Of a DNA stretch of 64,000 nt, positions 25,177 through 36,500 are shown one piece after another. Source of the DNA: Rhizobium sp. S152 (GTDB lineage Bacteria; Pseudomonadota; Alphaproteobacteria; Rhizobiales; Rhizobiaceae); contig NZ_JAUDRZ010000008.1 in assembly GCF_030380735.1 (NCBI RefSeq), forward strand, positions 616,958-680,957, in the 5' to 3' direction. A program made the translations under genes and the position numbers. Each line of letters begins with the position of its first letter. Within the stretch, counting starts at the first letter, position 1. Below the pieces are notes generated by a model. The model ran no database searches and was not told where the DNA came from. It was given only the letters and a program-made list of their open reading frames with translations.

Positions 25177-25623
25177 TCAAGCCAACGCTCGCAGGTCGTC
25201 GCGCAGGCGCACCGCATTGCCGTCGGGCAGGCCGGACTCCAGTGTCGCGTGCGTGCTTTCCCAGATCGGTACCGCCGAGGCCAGCACAGCCTTTCCCTCT
25301 GGTGTCAGGCTGAGCAGCCGGCCGCGGCGATCCCTCGGGTTCGGCGCAACGACGACCCAGCCGCGCCGCTGCAGCGGCTTCAGCGCCGCCGTCAGCGTCG
25401 TCTGGTCCATGGCAAGCAGGCTTGCGACCGGCCCCATGGGCGGCGGTTCGGGACGGTTGAGCGACATCAGCAGCGAAAATTGCCCGTTCGTCAGCCCCAC
25501 TGGCCTCAGCGCATCGTCGAACAATCGGGCCAGCGCGCGCGCCGCGCGCTGCACATGCAGGCACAGGCACGTATCGCGTACCAGCAGCGTCGTCGCAAAA
25601 GGAATCTCGGTCGCGTTTGACAT
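25177..25623 (-). CDS. MarR-family repressor
   Basis: A 148-residue MarR protein. The winged helix is seen in VASLLAMDQTTLTAALKPLQRRGWVVVAPNPRDRRGRLLSLT. A cysteine cluster (RDTCLCLHV) near the N-terminus could be redox- or metal-responsive (inference). The gene is divergent from the DUF899 gene with a 12-bp palindrome between, so it probably represses that operon. Its 3' end abuts the RES gene. Confidence 0.88.
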   Translation of the reverse strand: MSNATEIPFATTLLVRDTCLCLHVQRAARALARLFDDALRPVGLTNGQFSLLMSLNRPEPPPMGPVASLLAMDQTTLTAALKPLQRRGWVVVAPNPRDRRGRLLSLTPEGKAVLASAVPIWESTHATLESGLPDGNAVRLRDDLRALA

Positions 25624-25634
25624 GGGCGAATTAT

Positions 25635-25646
25635 ATTGATATCAAT
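25635..25646. promoter_or_regulatory. candidate MarR operator
   Basis: ATTGATATCAAT is a perfect 12-bp palindrome located 12 bases upstream of the MarR start and 65 bases before the DUF899 gene. Position suggests control of both genes. Confidence 0.55.
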
Positions 25647-25710
25647 TCAATTATTCAAGCCATAGGAGAATAGACAAACAATCCGATAGCGCCGGAGGAG
25701 GGCGCAGACG

Positions 25711-26439
25711 ATGCAGAACCAAGTCGTTTCCCGTGAAGAATGGAACAAGGCCCGCCGCTCGCTGCTCCTGAAGGAGAAGGAGGCAACGCACCTGCGCGAC
25801 AAGCTCAACGCCGAGCGCATGGCGCTTCCCTGGGTCAAAGTCGACAAGGACTATGCCTTCGACACCCCTCAGGGTAGGAAAAGCCTCGCCGATCTCTTCG
25901 ATGGCCGCAGCCAGCTGATGATCTACCACTTCATGCTCGGGCCGGATTGGGAAGCGGGATGCCCCGGCTGTTCGTTCCTGTCCGATCACGTCGATGGAGC
26001 GCTGCCGCATCTCAACAATCACGACGTCACATGGGTCGCCGTCTCCAGGGCGCCGATGGAAAAGATCGAGGCCTACAAGAAGCGCATGGGCTGGAAATTC
26101 CCCTGGGTGTCGTCCTCGGGCAGCGATTTCAACTTCGACTATCACGTCTCCTTCACGCCTGACGATCTCAAGCAGGATATGGTCGTCTACAATTTCACCG
26201 CCATCCCGCCGGCCGAAGCCCATGACGAACTGCCCGGCCTCAGCGCCTTCTACAAGAACGACAGGGGTGAAATCTTCCACACCTACTCCAGTTACGCCCG
26301 TGGGCCGGAAGAACTGATCGGCACGCTGATGATCCTCGATCGCGCACCCAAGGGCCGCAACGAGGATTCGACGATGAACTTCGTCAAGCGCCACGACGAG
26401 TATGAAACGGCGCCGAAAGCCCAATCCTGCTGCCATTGA
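25711..26439 (+). CDS. DUF899 thioredoxin-like protein
   Basis: A 242-residue protein of the DUF899 family. The thioredoxin-like part shows EAGCPGCSFLSDHVDG, a CxxC pair in the redox position, then VAVSRAPMEKIEAYKKRMGW and the SSSGSDFNFDY block. The N-terminal helix (VSREEWNKARRSLLLKEKEATHLRDKL) is characteristic. The family's reaction is unknown; a disulfide-dependent redox role is plausible. It is the first gene of a likely two-gene operon with the VOC protein, under the MarR gene. Confidence 0.85.
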   Translation: MQNQVVSREEWNKARRSLLLKEKEATHLRDKLNAERMALPWVKVDKDYAFDTPQGRKSLADLFDGRSQLMIYHFMLGPDWEAGCPGCSFLSDHVDGALPHLNNHDVTWVAVSRAPMEKIEAYKKRMGWKFPWVSSSGSDFNFDYHVSFTPDDLKQDMVVYNFTAIPPAEAHDELPGLSAFYKNDRGEIFHTYSSYARGPEELIGTLMILDRAPKGRNEDSTMNFVKRHDEYETAPKAQSCCH

Positions 26440-26487
26440 GGCAGCCGTTCGAGCAGACCGAAGTGGGACGCGAAAGGGAGGACACCC

Positions 26488-27267
26488 ATGTCCGAGACAC
26501 ACGGCAAGTTCATCTGGTGCGAGCTTATGACGCCGGATACAAGAGCGGCGGCGGAATTCTACGGCAAGGTCGTCGGCTGGACGACGACATCCATGACGGT
26601 ACCCGGCCAGCCGCCCTATACGATCTTCGAGGCGGGCGGCATTGGCGTTGCCGGGATGATGGATTTCCCGGCCGAACTTGAAGGGCAGGGCATTCCGCCG
26701 AACTGGACGGGTTATGTCGCGGTCGACGATGTCGACCAGTCGGCCCGCGATTTCGCCGCCAATGGCGGCGCGGTGCGCCGTCCGCCGGAGGATATCCCCA
26801 CGATCGGCCGCTTCGCCGTCGTCGCCGATCCGCATGGCGCGGTGATCTGCATCATGACGCCGTTCCCGATGGAAAATCCACCGCCGGAAGCGCCGATGGG
26901 CACGCCCGGCCATGTCGGCTGGCGCGAGCTCTACGCCGGCAATGGCGAGGAGGCCTTTACCTTCTACGCCAGGCTGTTCGGCTGGACCAAGGACCACGAC
27001 TTCGACATGGGCGAGATGGGCGTCTACCGCATCTTCGCCGAACACGGCGTCCAGACCGGCGGCATCATGACCAGGCCCACCTCCATGCCGATGGCCGCCT
27101 GGGCCTATTATTTCAACGTACCGGCCATCGATGCGGCCATCGAACGCGTCAAGGCGGGCGGCGGCACCGTGCTCAACGGCCCGATGGAGGTTCCCGGCAA
27201 CAGCTGGATCATCCAGGCGACGGACCCGCAGGGCGCCTTCTTCTGCCTTGTCGCGCCGGCGCGATAG
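26488..27267 (+). CDS. VOC family protein, two glyoxalase-like domains
   Basis: A 259-residue protein made of two glyoxalase/bleomycin-resistance-fold halves. Each half opens with a similar helix: FIWCELMTPDTRAAAEFYGKVVGW and GWRELYAGNGEEAFTFYARLFGW. The strands GYVAVDDVDQ and FNVPAIDAAIERVKAGGG are the matching second modules. Metal or substrate is unknown. It follows the DUF899 gene by 48 bases and probably shares its transcript. A GGGAGGA ribosome-binding site precedes the ATG. Confidence 0.87.
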   Translation: MSETHGKFIWCELMTPDTRAAAEFYGKVVGWTTTSMTVPGQPPYTIFEAGGIGVAGMMDFPAELEGQGIPPNWTGYVAVDDVDQSARDFAANGGAVRRPPEDIPTIGRFAVVADPHGAVICIMTPFPMENPPPEAPMGTPGHVGWRELYAGNGEEAFTFYARLFGWTKDHDFDMGEMGVYRIFAEHGVQTGGIMTRPTSMPMAAWAYYFNVPAIDAAIERVKAGGGTVLNGPMEVPGNSWIIQATDPQGAFFCLVAPAR

Positions 27268-27596
27268 CGCGTTTCGCCTGCTGTTTTCGGTTCACGCCCC
27301 GGCCGGTCGCTCGGTGTCGGGGCGTGCCCGTTTATACTGTCGGCCGACGAGTTCTATCCTTCGAAAAGGCCACGAATCCATCGCCGGCACGGTCTGGCAT
27401 CGTCACGCCTTTATTATTTCATTAATTTTATTAGATTTTTAGCGTTTCAAGCATTGCCGAAGTGCTTTCGCGGTTAACCGTCCCTAAACATTTTTGGGCG
27501 GATGCATAACCGGCTATGTCGGCAGGGTTAAGGAAGTATTGCATTTGCCCCGTCGACGTAATTCATAGGCTCCAGTTTCATATTGGGGTTATCTTT
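27268..27596 (+). other. 329-bp region upstream of the giant adhesin gene
   Basis: No gene. It contains the terminator of the VOC gene, an AT-rich patch (27411-27440) unlike the surrounding high-GC sequence, and TTAACCGTCCCTAAAC at 27475-27490, close to but not matching the CtrA TTAA-N7-TTAA pattern. It must hold the adhesin promoter, but no clear -35/-10 was found. Confidence 0.4.
27293..27326 (+). terminator. terminator-like hairpin after VOC gene
   Basis: Stem CACGCCCCG / CGGGGCGTG (9 bp) with a 16-base loop, followed by CCCGTTTAT. It starts 26 bases after the VOC stop. Confidence 0.55.
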
Positions 27597-30500
27597 ATGT
27601 CTATCGAAGATCTGCGCATTTCTGCTGTCGACGGCGAGCACGTATCCAGCGACGTTATTGCCGATACGCATGAGGATGGATCCTCCGCCCGAGAGGGTGT
27701 CGAGGTCGCACAGGCCGATACCAGTCAGCAGCCGGTGCGCACCGATCGCCTGCCGGAAGCACCCGCCGCTTCAGCCCCGGTAGCCGCCGCAAATCACCCG
27801 AACGAAGTTGTCCCGGATCAGAACAACGTCGCCCACCTGCCGGCCGACGTCTCGATCGACGACATCCGTATCGAGGGCAACAACCTCGTTCTCGTCCAGG
27901 CCGATGGCACCGAGATCGTCATCGTCAACGGCGCCCACCACATCCCGACCTTCCTGCTGGGCGAAGTCGAGCTTCCGCAGCAGGCGGTGATCGCAGCACT
28001 CGAGCAGAGCAACATCAACGTCGCCGCCGGCCCCGACGGCTCCTACTCCGCGAGCGCCGCTCCCTCGAGCTCTGGCGCCGATTTCCAGGATTCGCTGCAG
28101 CAGGACGCTCAGGATCCGACCCAGCTCGCCCAGCTCCTCGCCGACACGCAACAGCCCGACGGCGAGTTCACCGACAGGGAAGAACTGCGCAACGGCGTGC
28201 CGACCATCACCGCCACCGAATTGCTGACGCTGACCGAGAACGAGGGCAGCGAAGGCGGCTTCAGCGAGCAGACCGTCAACGGCACGTTCGGTTTCACCCC
28301 CGGTAGCGACGGCGGCAAGATCGTTGCTGTTCAGCTCTCCAACTCGCTGAACATGGTCGAAGGCACCCAGAACGGTTCACATGTCGACCTGACCTCCGAC
28401 GGCAAGCCCGTGGTCGTGACCGTCAGCGGCCTGACCGTCACCGGCTCGGTCGACGGCCACCCGGTCTTCGTCCTCACCGTCACCAACCCCAGCACCGGCG
28501 CCTTCACCTTCACGCAATCAGGACCGCTGGATCATCCCGACAAGGGTGAGGCCGGCGCCGACGATACCCTGCGGCTGCTCTTCAACTACACCGTGACCGA
28601 CAAGGACGGCGACAGCGTCACCGGCACCGGCGCGATCGACATCAATGACGACGCGCCGAGCGTCGGCGAAGGCGTTGCGGCGCAGTCGATCAACGAAGCC
28701 GATCTGCTCAAGGGCGAAGGCGGCAGCGCCAGCGTCCACGATATCTCGCTCGGCATCAATTGGGGCGCAGACGACGGCGCCAACCGCGACCTGACCTTTG
28801 CAGACGTGCAGAAGGACTTGGGCGCCCTGAAGTCCGATGGGCAGACCGTCCAATATGTCATCTCCGATAACGGCCACACGCTGACCGGTTATGTCGGCGA
28901 AGGCGACGACATGCACGAGGTCTTCGTCGTCAAGCTCGATCCGACGGCGCCGAACGGCGCCTACAGCTTCACGCTGATCCAGCCGCTCGACCATCCGCAG
29001 GACTCCAAGACGGGCAACGAAACGCTTGGCCTGACCTTCAATTTCGTGGCCAAGGATGCCGATGGCGACACCGACAGCGGTTCGTTCGCTGTTAACGTCA
29101 AGGATGACGTTCCGACGGCTGACTTTTCCGGCACCAGCGTGATCAACGAGCACGGCGTCAACGGCGTGTTCACCACCCAGTCCGCGACCGGAACACTGCT
29201 GTTCACCGGTGGCGCCGACGGCGCGACGATCACCGACCTGACGTTCCGCACCTCGATCGACATGGATGCAAAGGACAGTTATCCGCCGCTGAGCTCGCAC
29301 GGCGTTGCGCTGACTTACGTCACGACTGTCGACAACGGCGTCATCACGCTGACCGCATCGGCAGGCAAGACCGTGGTCTTCACCCTCAGCGCCGATCAGG
29401 AGACGGGCGCCTATGAATACAAGCAGTTCGCGTCCATCGATCATCCGCTGAACAGCAACGATCTTCGCCTTGTCTTCGATTTCGCGGCAACCGATGCTGA
29501 CGGCGACAAGACTGCGTGGAACACCGGGACCGTCCAGGTCGATATCCTCGACGACAAGCCGACGACGACACAGGCAGACCGCTACATCACCGTCAGCGAG
29601 AACGACATCCACGGCGCGACGCCGGATACGGAATCGAAGAGCTTCACCATCAACTACGGCGCCGACGGCGCTGGAAAGACAAGCTTTACCGGCAAGGTTC
29701 ACCTTGATATCGGCGGCGGTACCCCCGGCAACGTCGATTTCACCCTGTCCGGTCCTGGCGCTACCTACGAATCGCCACTGAAGTCGAACGGCCAGCCGGT
29801 CATCTTCACGCTTTCGTCCGACGGCACCAAGATCATCGGCTATGTCGGCGATATCAGCCATCCCGTCATCGAGCTTTCCGCGAACGGCACGTCCGTTACC
29901 GCGCAGCTGTCGCAGGTGCTCGATCACGTTGCACGGGTTGATGGTACCAACGTCGACAATATCCGCATCGATGCCACCGTCTCCTTTACCGACAGCGATG
30001 GCGATGCCGTCAACAGCATCATCCGTGTCAACGTGACCGATTCCGGTCCGACGATCACCGGCACCCCTGAGGCCGTGAACCTGCTCGCCAACGGCGACTT
30101 CCGCGCAACCAGCACCGGCTGGCAGGCGGCGGGCTGGGACAACGGCGGCTGGGCCGGCTCCGCCAACAGCGATATCGGCTGGAAGGTCGAGGGCACCGGC
30201 AGCGGCCAGCTCGAGCGTGTCAGCAACACCTATTCCGGCATGAAGACCAGCAATGGCGCGCCGATGGTCGACATGGGCGCTTCGCCCGGCAACACGACGA
30301 TTTCCCAGGACATCACTGGCCTCAAGGCCGGCGACACCTACACGCTGAAGTTCGACGTCGGCGCGCCGGTTCCGGCAAGTGCCCGCCTAGAAGTCTTCTG
30401 GAACGGCGTCAGCATCGGCATCTACGAGCCGGGCAGCGCGATGGTCACGGAGATGAAGGTGCTGACCGCGAAGGACGGCACCAACACGCTCACCTTCCAG

Positions 30501-33500
30501 GAAATCGGCGACGGCAATGACAACAACGGGACCTATCTCGCCAATATCAGCCTCACCAAGGGCAGCGACGTTCCCGTGTTCACGGCATCCGCAGGCGAAG
30601 ACGACAATATCTCGCTTGAACTCGCCGCCGGCCACCAGTTCTCGTTCGGCGCCGATGGTGCCGGCAAGGTTGTGCTCGGCGTCGCGACCGTCGCGACTGC
30701 CTCCGGCATCCCGCTGACGCTGGATGCCGCTTCTTACACCTATGAAAACGGCCATGTGGTGATCAAGGCGGGCGTCTTCGATGCCCTCAATGCCGGCGAA
30801 ATCGCCAATGTCACCATCCCCTTCACCGTGACCGATGCCGACGGCACCGCCAAGAGCGGCGTCTACCAGGTCCAGATCACCGGCGCCAACGATGCCGCCA
30901 CGATCACCGGCTATGCTCCGGGCGCCGCTGTCCAGGAAGACGGCACGCTGCACGCCCAGGGCGCGCTGAAGGTTACCGATGTCGATGCCGGCGAAAACCA
31001 TTTCCAGACCCCGGCTTCCTCGTTGCTGACGGGCGCCTACGGCACCTTCACCTTCAATCCCGCCAACGGCCAGTGGACCTACGATCTCGACAACGCCAAG
31101 GCGCAGGAGTTGAGACAGGGCCAGACCGTCAACGAGACCCTGACGGTCGTCTCCGCCGATGGTACCGCGCAGCAGACGATCACCGTCACGGTGAACGGCG
31201 CCAACGATGCTCCGCATCTTTCCGCCAGCACGACGGGCGTGGTCTACAGTGATCACTCCTATGACGACACCTTCACCGCCGCGACCGGCCAGCTGACCAC
31301 CACCGACGCCGATAAGGGCGACAGCGCTCGATACGGCATCGCCGGAACCGGTGTGACGGCCGGCAACTTTATCGACGGCGCCTACGATATTTCCAAGGCG
31401 GGCACCTACGGCACGCTCTACCTCAACAGCCAGACCGGCGCCTACACCTTTGTCCCCAATGATGCCGCGATCGAAGGTCTCAAGAACAAGCAGACCGAGA
31501 GCTTCCAGCTGACTGTCACCGACGGAGCAAACGCCACCGACAGCACCAACTTCCAGGTGACCGTCGAAGGCGCGAACGACAAGCCCGAGCTTTCCTCCGT
31601 CAAGCTGTCCTTCACCGACACCGCTGAAGACGACCGCTTCTCGGCCGTGAGGGGCTCGCTCGTCTCGACCGATCGCGATGCCGGCGACACCGCTCGCTAT
31701 GGCGTTGAGGGTGCATGGCGCGGTCTCTTCGCCGTCGGCGGCACGCTCTATGATACCGCAAAGGATGGTCGCTACGGCACGCTCTACGTCGACAGCAAGA
31801 CCGGTGCCTACATCTACGTTCCGGATGGCGACGCGATCGAAGCGCGCAAGACCGACACGTCGGAAAATTTCACCATTAAGGTCACCGATGGCTCCGGCGC
31901 CAGTGACGACGCCAACTTCACCGTCGATATTCATGGCGCCAACGACACGCCGGAGCTTTACGCCACGCTGACGAACATCACCTACAACGACAGCAGCCGC
32001 GACGACGTCTTCTTCTCGCGCTTCGGAAGCCTCTATTCCAGCGACCGTGATGCGGGCGATCGTCCGACCTACGGCATTACCGGCGGCGGTGCCTCGAACG
32101 TCTCGGGCTACGATATCGCGAAATCAGGCACCTACGGCACGCTTTATCTGAACAGCACCACCGGCAACTATGTCTACGTTCCGAAGGACGGCGCGATCGA
32201 GGCCCTGAAGGCGCATGCCTCGGAAAGCTTCGACCTCACGGTTACCGACCAGTCCGGCGCATCCGGCAAGGAAACGCTGACCGTCAACCTCGAAGGCACC
32301 AACGATCGCCCCGAGATCTCGGCCACGCTTTCCAGCGTCACCTACCGCGACACTTCCGCTGACGACAGCTTCTCCGTCGCCAGCGGCAAGCTCTCCTCGA
32401 CCGATCGCGATGCCGGCGACAGCGCGACCTATGGCGTTTCCGGCGGTGTGGCTTCCAGCGCCCGCGACGGCTTCGACGTCGCCAAGACCGGCAGCTACGG
32501 CACGCTCTACCTCAACAGCAAGACGGGCGCCTACATCTACGAGCCGAACGATGCCGCCATCGAAGGCCGCAGATACGATACCGACGAGCGCTTCACGCTG
32601 ACCGTCACCGACGGTTCGAACGCCACCGACAGCACCACCTTCGTCGTCAACATCGATGCCGCCAACGACAAGCCGGTCCTCTCGCCCGTTACCATCGGCT
32701 TCACCGACACGGCGGCCGACGATGCGTTCCAGCCGATCACCGGCAAGCTTTCGTCGACCGACCGCGACCTGGACGACTCCGCCAGATACGGCCTCGGCAA
32801 CGCGTCCTCCGGCAACTACAAGATCGCAAACGTCAGCTACGACCTGAAGGCCAGCGGCACCTACGGCACGCTCTATCTCGACAGCAAGACCGGCGCCTAT
32901 GTCTACCAGCCGAACGACACCGCCATCGAGAAGACAAAGACCGAGACGAGCGAAAGCTTCCAGATCAAGGTCACCGATGCCGGGGGTCTCTCCGACCAGC
33001 AGACCTTCACCGTCGAAATCCACGGTGCCAACGACAAGCCGCAACTGACGATCTCGCAAGACGAGGTCAGCTATACCGACACGGATAAGGACGACAGCTT
33101 CAACGCGGCATCGGGCACCATGTCCTCGTCCGATCGCGATGCCAACGAGACCGCCACCTATGGCGTCTCCGGTGGTGTCGCATCGAGCGCCAAGTATGGC
33201 TATGATGTCGCCAAGGTCGGCACCTACGGCACGCTCTACGTCAACAGCAAGTCCGGCGCCTACACGTTCATGCCGAACGATGCCGCGATCGAAGGCCTGA
33301 AGTCCGGCACCAAGGAGACCTTCACGCTGACGGTTGCCGACAAGTCCGGTGAGATCGACAGCAAGGACTTCGACGTCAAGATTTCCGCGACCAACGACAA
33401 GGCCACGATATCGGGCGACGCCGACGGCAGCGTCAAGGAAGACACGACCTTGACCGCACACGGGACGCTGACGGTCAACGACCGCGACACCGGCGACGAT

Positions 33501-36500
33501 CACTTCAGGACGCCTGCAAGCCTGAACGGCAAGTACGGTGTCTTCACCCTCGACACGGCAACCGGCGCATGGACCTATACGCTCGACAACGACAGCCACG
33601 ACGTCCAGAGCCTGGGCGCCGGCCAGTCGCTGACCGATAGCATCACAGTTTCCTCCGCGGACGGCACGGCGTCGAAGGTGATCGATGTGGCGATCGCGGG
33701 TACCAACGATGCCGCCGTCATCGGCAACCCCAACAATGCGCAGGTCATGGAAGGCGTCAACGTCAGCGCCGGAAAGCTGACCGCCGAGGGCACGATATCG
33801 ATCACCGACGTCGATCAAGGCCAGGCTTCCTTCCAGGAGACGGTGACCAGCAGTGGCCCGACCCTTGGCAGGCTCGATCTGCACAGCAATGGAACCTATA
33901 CCTATTCGGTGAAGGCGGATCTGGTCGAATATCTCGGCGACGGCGAGAAGAAGATCGAGACCTTCGTCGTGAAATCTCTCGACGGCACGTCCAACGAAGT
34001 CAGCTTCACGATCGTCGGCACCGAGGACCGGCCTTACATCACCTCGGTCGAAGGCACGGGCACGGTTACGGAAACGGCTGGCCAGACGGGTTCCTCGACG
34101 GAGCTTCATCTGGACCGCGTCATCGTCTTCACCGACGATGACATCCACGACACTCACAGCCTGCAGATCACCGAGATGACGAGCACGGCGCCGGGCGGCC
34201 ATTTCCTGGGCAGTGTGGGCTCCACGATCCTCGACGCCGTCGGCAACGCCGATGGCAGCGGCCGCCAGGCGCAGCTGAACTTCACCGTCGTCGACAAGGA
34301 TATCGACTTCCTGGCCGCCGACCAGACGATCGTCCAGACCTACCAGGTCTCCGTCGTCGACCAGCACGGCTACGTCAGCTCGTCCCAGACGATCACCATC
34401 ACGATCGTCGGCACGAACGATGCGGCTGTTCTTTCCAGCGCGGTTGTCAATCTGACGGAAACCGACAGCGCCACCGACATCAGCACGTCGGGCAACCTGA
34501 CGATCAGCGACGTCGACAGCTCCGCGAGCTTCGTGGCGCAGACGGATGCCGCAGGCAAGTACGGCACGTTCTCGATCGACGCGAACGGCGCATGGAGCTA
34601 CACCGCGAGCTCCGCGCACAACGAGTTCGTCGGCGGCCAGGTCTACACCGAAAGCTTCACGGTCAGCGCCGCGGACGGCACCACGACGACGGTCAAGGTC
34701 AACATCACCGGCACGAACGATGCGGCGGTGATCACCGGCACGTCGACTGGATCGGTTGTCGAAGCCGGCTCCGCGAGCACGGGCACGGGAACGGCGAATG
34801 GCGACCTGCTGTCCACGGATGTCGACAACACGACGGATGCCTGGCGGGCGGTCACGACGGCAACGGCAAGCACCGGCGGCTACGGGACCTACACGATCGA
34901 TGCGACAGGCCATTGGACCTACACGCTGAACAACGGCAACCCTGCTGTTAACGCCCTGAACGAGAACGGACATCTGACCGACACGTTCACGGTCCAGACC
35001 GAGGACGGCACCTCGCAAGTCGTCACGGTCACCATCAACGGCGCCAATGACGCGGCGGTGGTCACCGGCAACGCGTCCGGTACGGTCGTCGAGGCCGGTG
35101 CGGCAGGGAACGGAGTCGCCACGGCAAATGGCGATCTGAACTCGGCGGATGTCGACAATACGGCAGATGCCTGGCAGGCAGTGACGACGGCAACGGCCAG
35201 CGCCAATGGTTACGGCACCTACAAGATCGATGCGACGGGCCATTGGACCTATACGCTGAACAACGGCAACGCGACCGTCAATGCCCTCAACGAGAACGGA
35301 CATCTGACCGACACGTTCACGGTGAAGACGATCGACGGCACCTCGCAGGTCGTCACGGTCACCATCGACGGCGCCAATGACGCGGCGGTGATCACCGGCA
35401 AGGCGACCGGTACGGTCGTCGAGGCAGGCTACGCCAGCACGGGCACCGCGACTGCAAGCGGCGATCTGAACTCCACGGATGTGGACAACGCTGACGATAG
35501 TTGGAAAGTCATTGCGACCGCGACGAAGAGCACCGGTGGCTATGGCACGTACACGATCGACGCGACCGGTCATTGGACTTACGCGCTGGACAACAACAAC
35601 GCGGCCGTCAATGCGCTGAACAGTGGCCAGACGCTGACCGACACGTTCACGGTTCAGACCATCGACGGTACCGCGCAGGTCGTCACGGTTACGATCAATG
35701 GCGCCGACGATGTTGTCCCCAACCGCGCGCCGGTTACCAGCGACGACATCGTGATCACCAATTCCTCAAGCATCTCGATCCCCGATTGGGCCCTTCTCCT
35801 CAACGACAAGGACGCCGACGGCGACAGCTTGAAGATCACCAATGTGAGGAATGCTGGCTGGGACGATGTGGACCACGACGCAAAGTCCGCGTCGGTCAGC
35901 TTCGATGATTGGCTTCTTCCCGGTGGGGCGTTCGACTATACCGCGTCCGATGGCACTGCCAGCGCGAACGGCCACGTCGATGTCGACTACCAGTGGAGCT
36001 CGACGGTCCGCGGAACATCCGCCAACGAAATCCTGATCGGTAGCGACTACGGCGACACGCTGATTGGCAACGGCGGGCGTGATGTCATTATCGCAAATGG
36101 CGGCAACGATACGATCGTAGGTGATGACACCGATTATCTGCTCGATGGCGGTAGCGGTACGGATACGCTGCAGGTGGGAGCGAATTTCACCAGCACCGGC
36201 GATGATCAGATCGTCAATATCGAGAAGGTGTCACTGACTGCGGCGGTCAAGCTCGACCTCTCCAACCAGACCGAAGGCTTCACAATCACTGGTTCCTCCG
36301 GTGCCGATACGATCATCGGCGGTTCGGGCAACGATACCATCACCGGCGGTCGTGGCGGGGATACGCTTACCGGCGGTGCGGGCAAGGACACGTTTGTGAT
36401 TGCAAGTGGCGATTCCTCCTTCTCGATCTCAGGCTCGGGAAGCCGGATCCAGATCTCGGGCTATGACACCATTACCGACTTCAAGGTTTCGGACGGCGAC

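Noticed and set aside
27475..27490. CtrA-type site upstream of the adhesin
   Set aside because: TTAACCGTCCCTAAAC has the second half-site as TAAA, so it misses the TTAA-N7-TTAA consensus.
32124..35573. 1149-codon frame on the minus strand opposite the adhesin
   Set aside because: Shadow frame produced by the repeated, GC-rich adhesin code; composition is R/D/G-rich, no ribosome-binding site, no domain.
31215..35699. CRISPR-like periodicity
   Set aside because: The repeats are long coding units of 330-365 bases inside one protein, without spacer structure.
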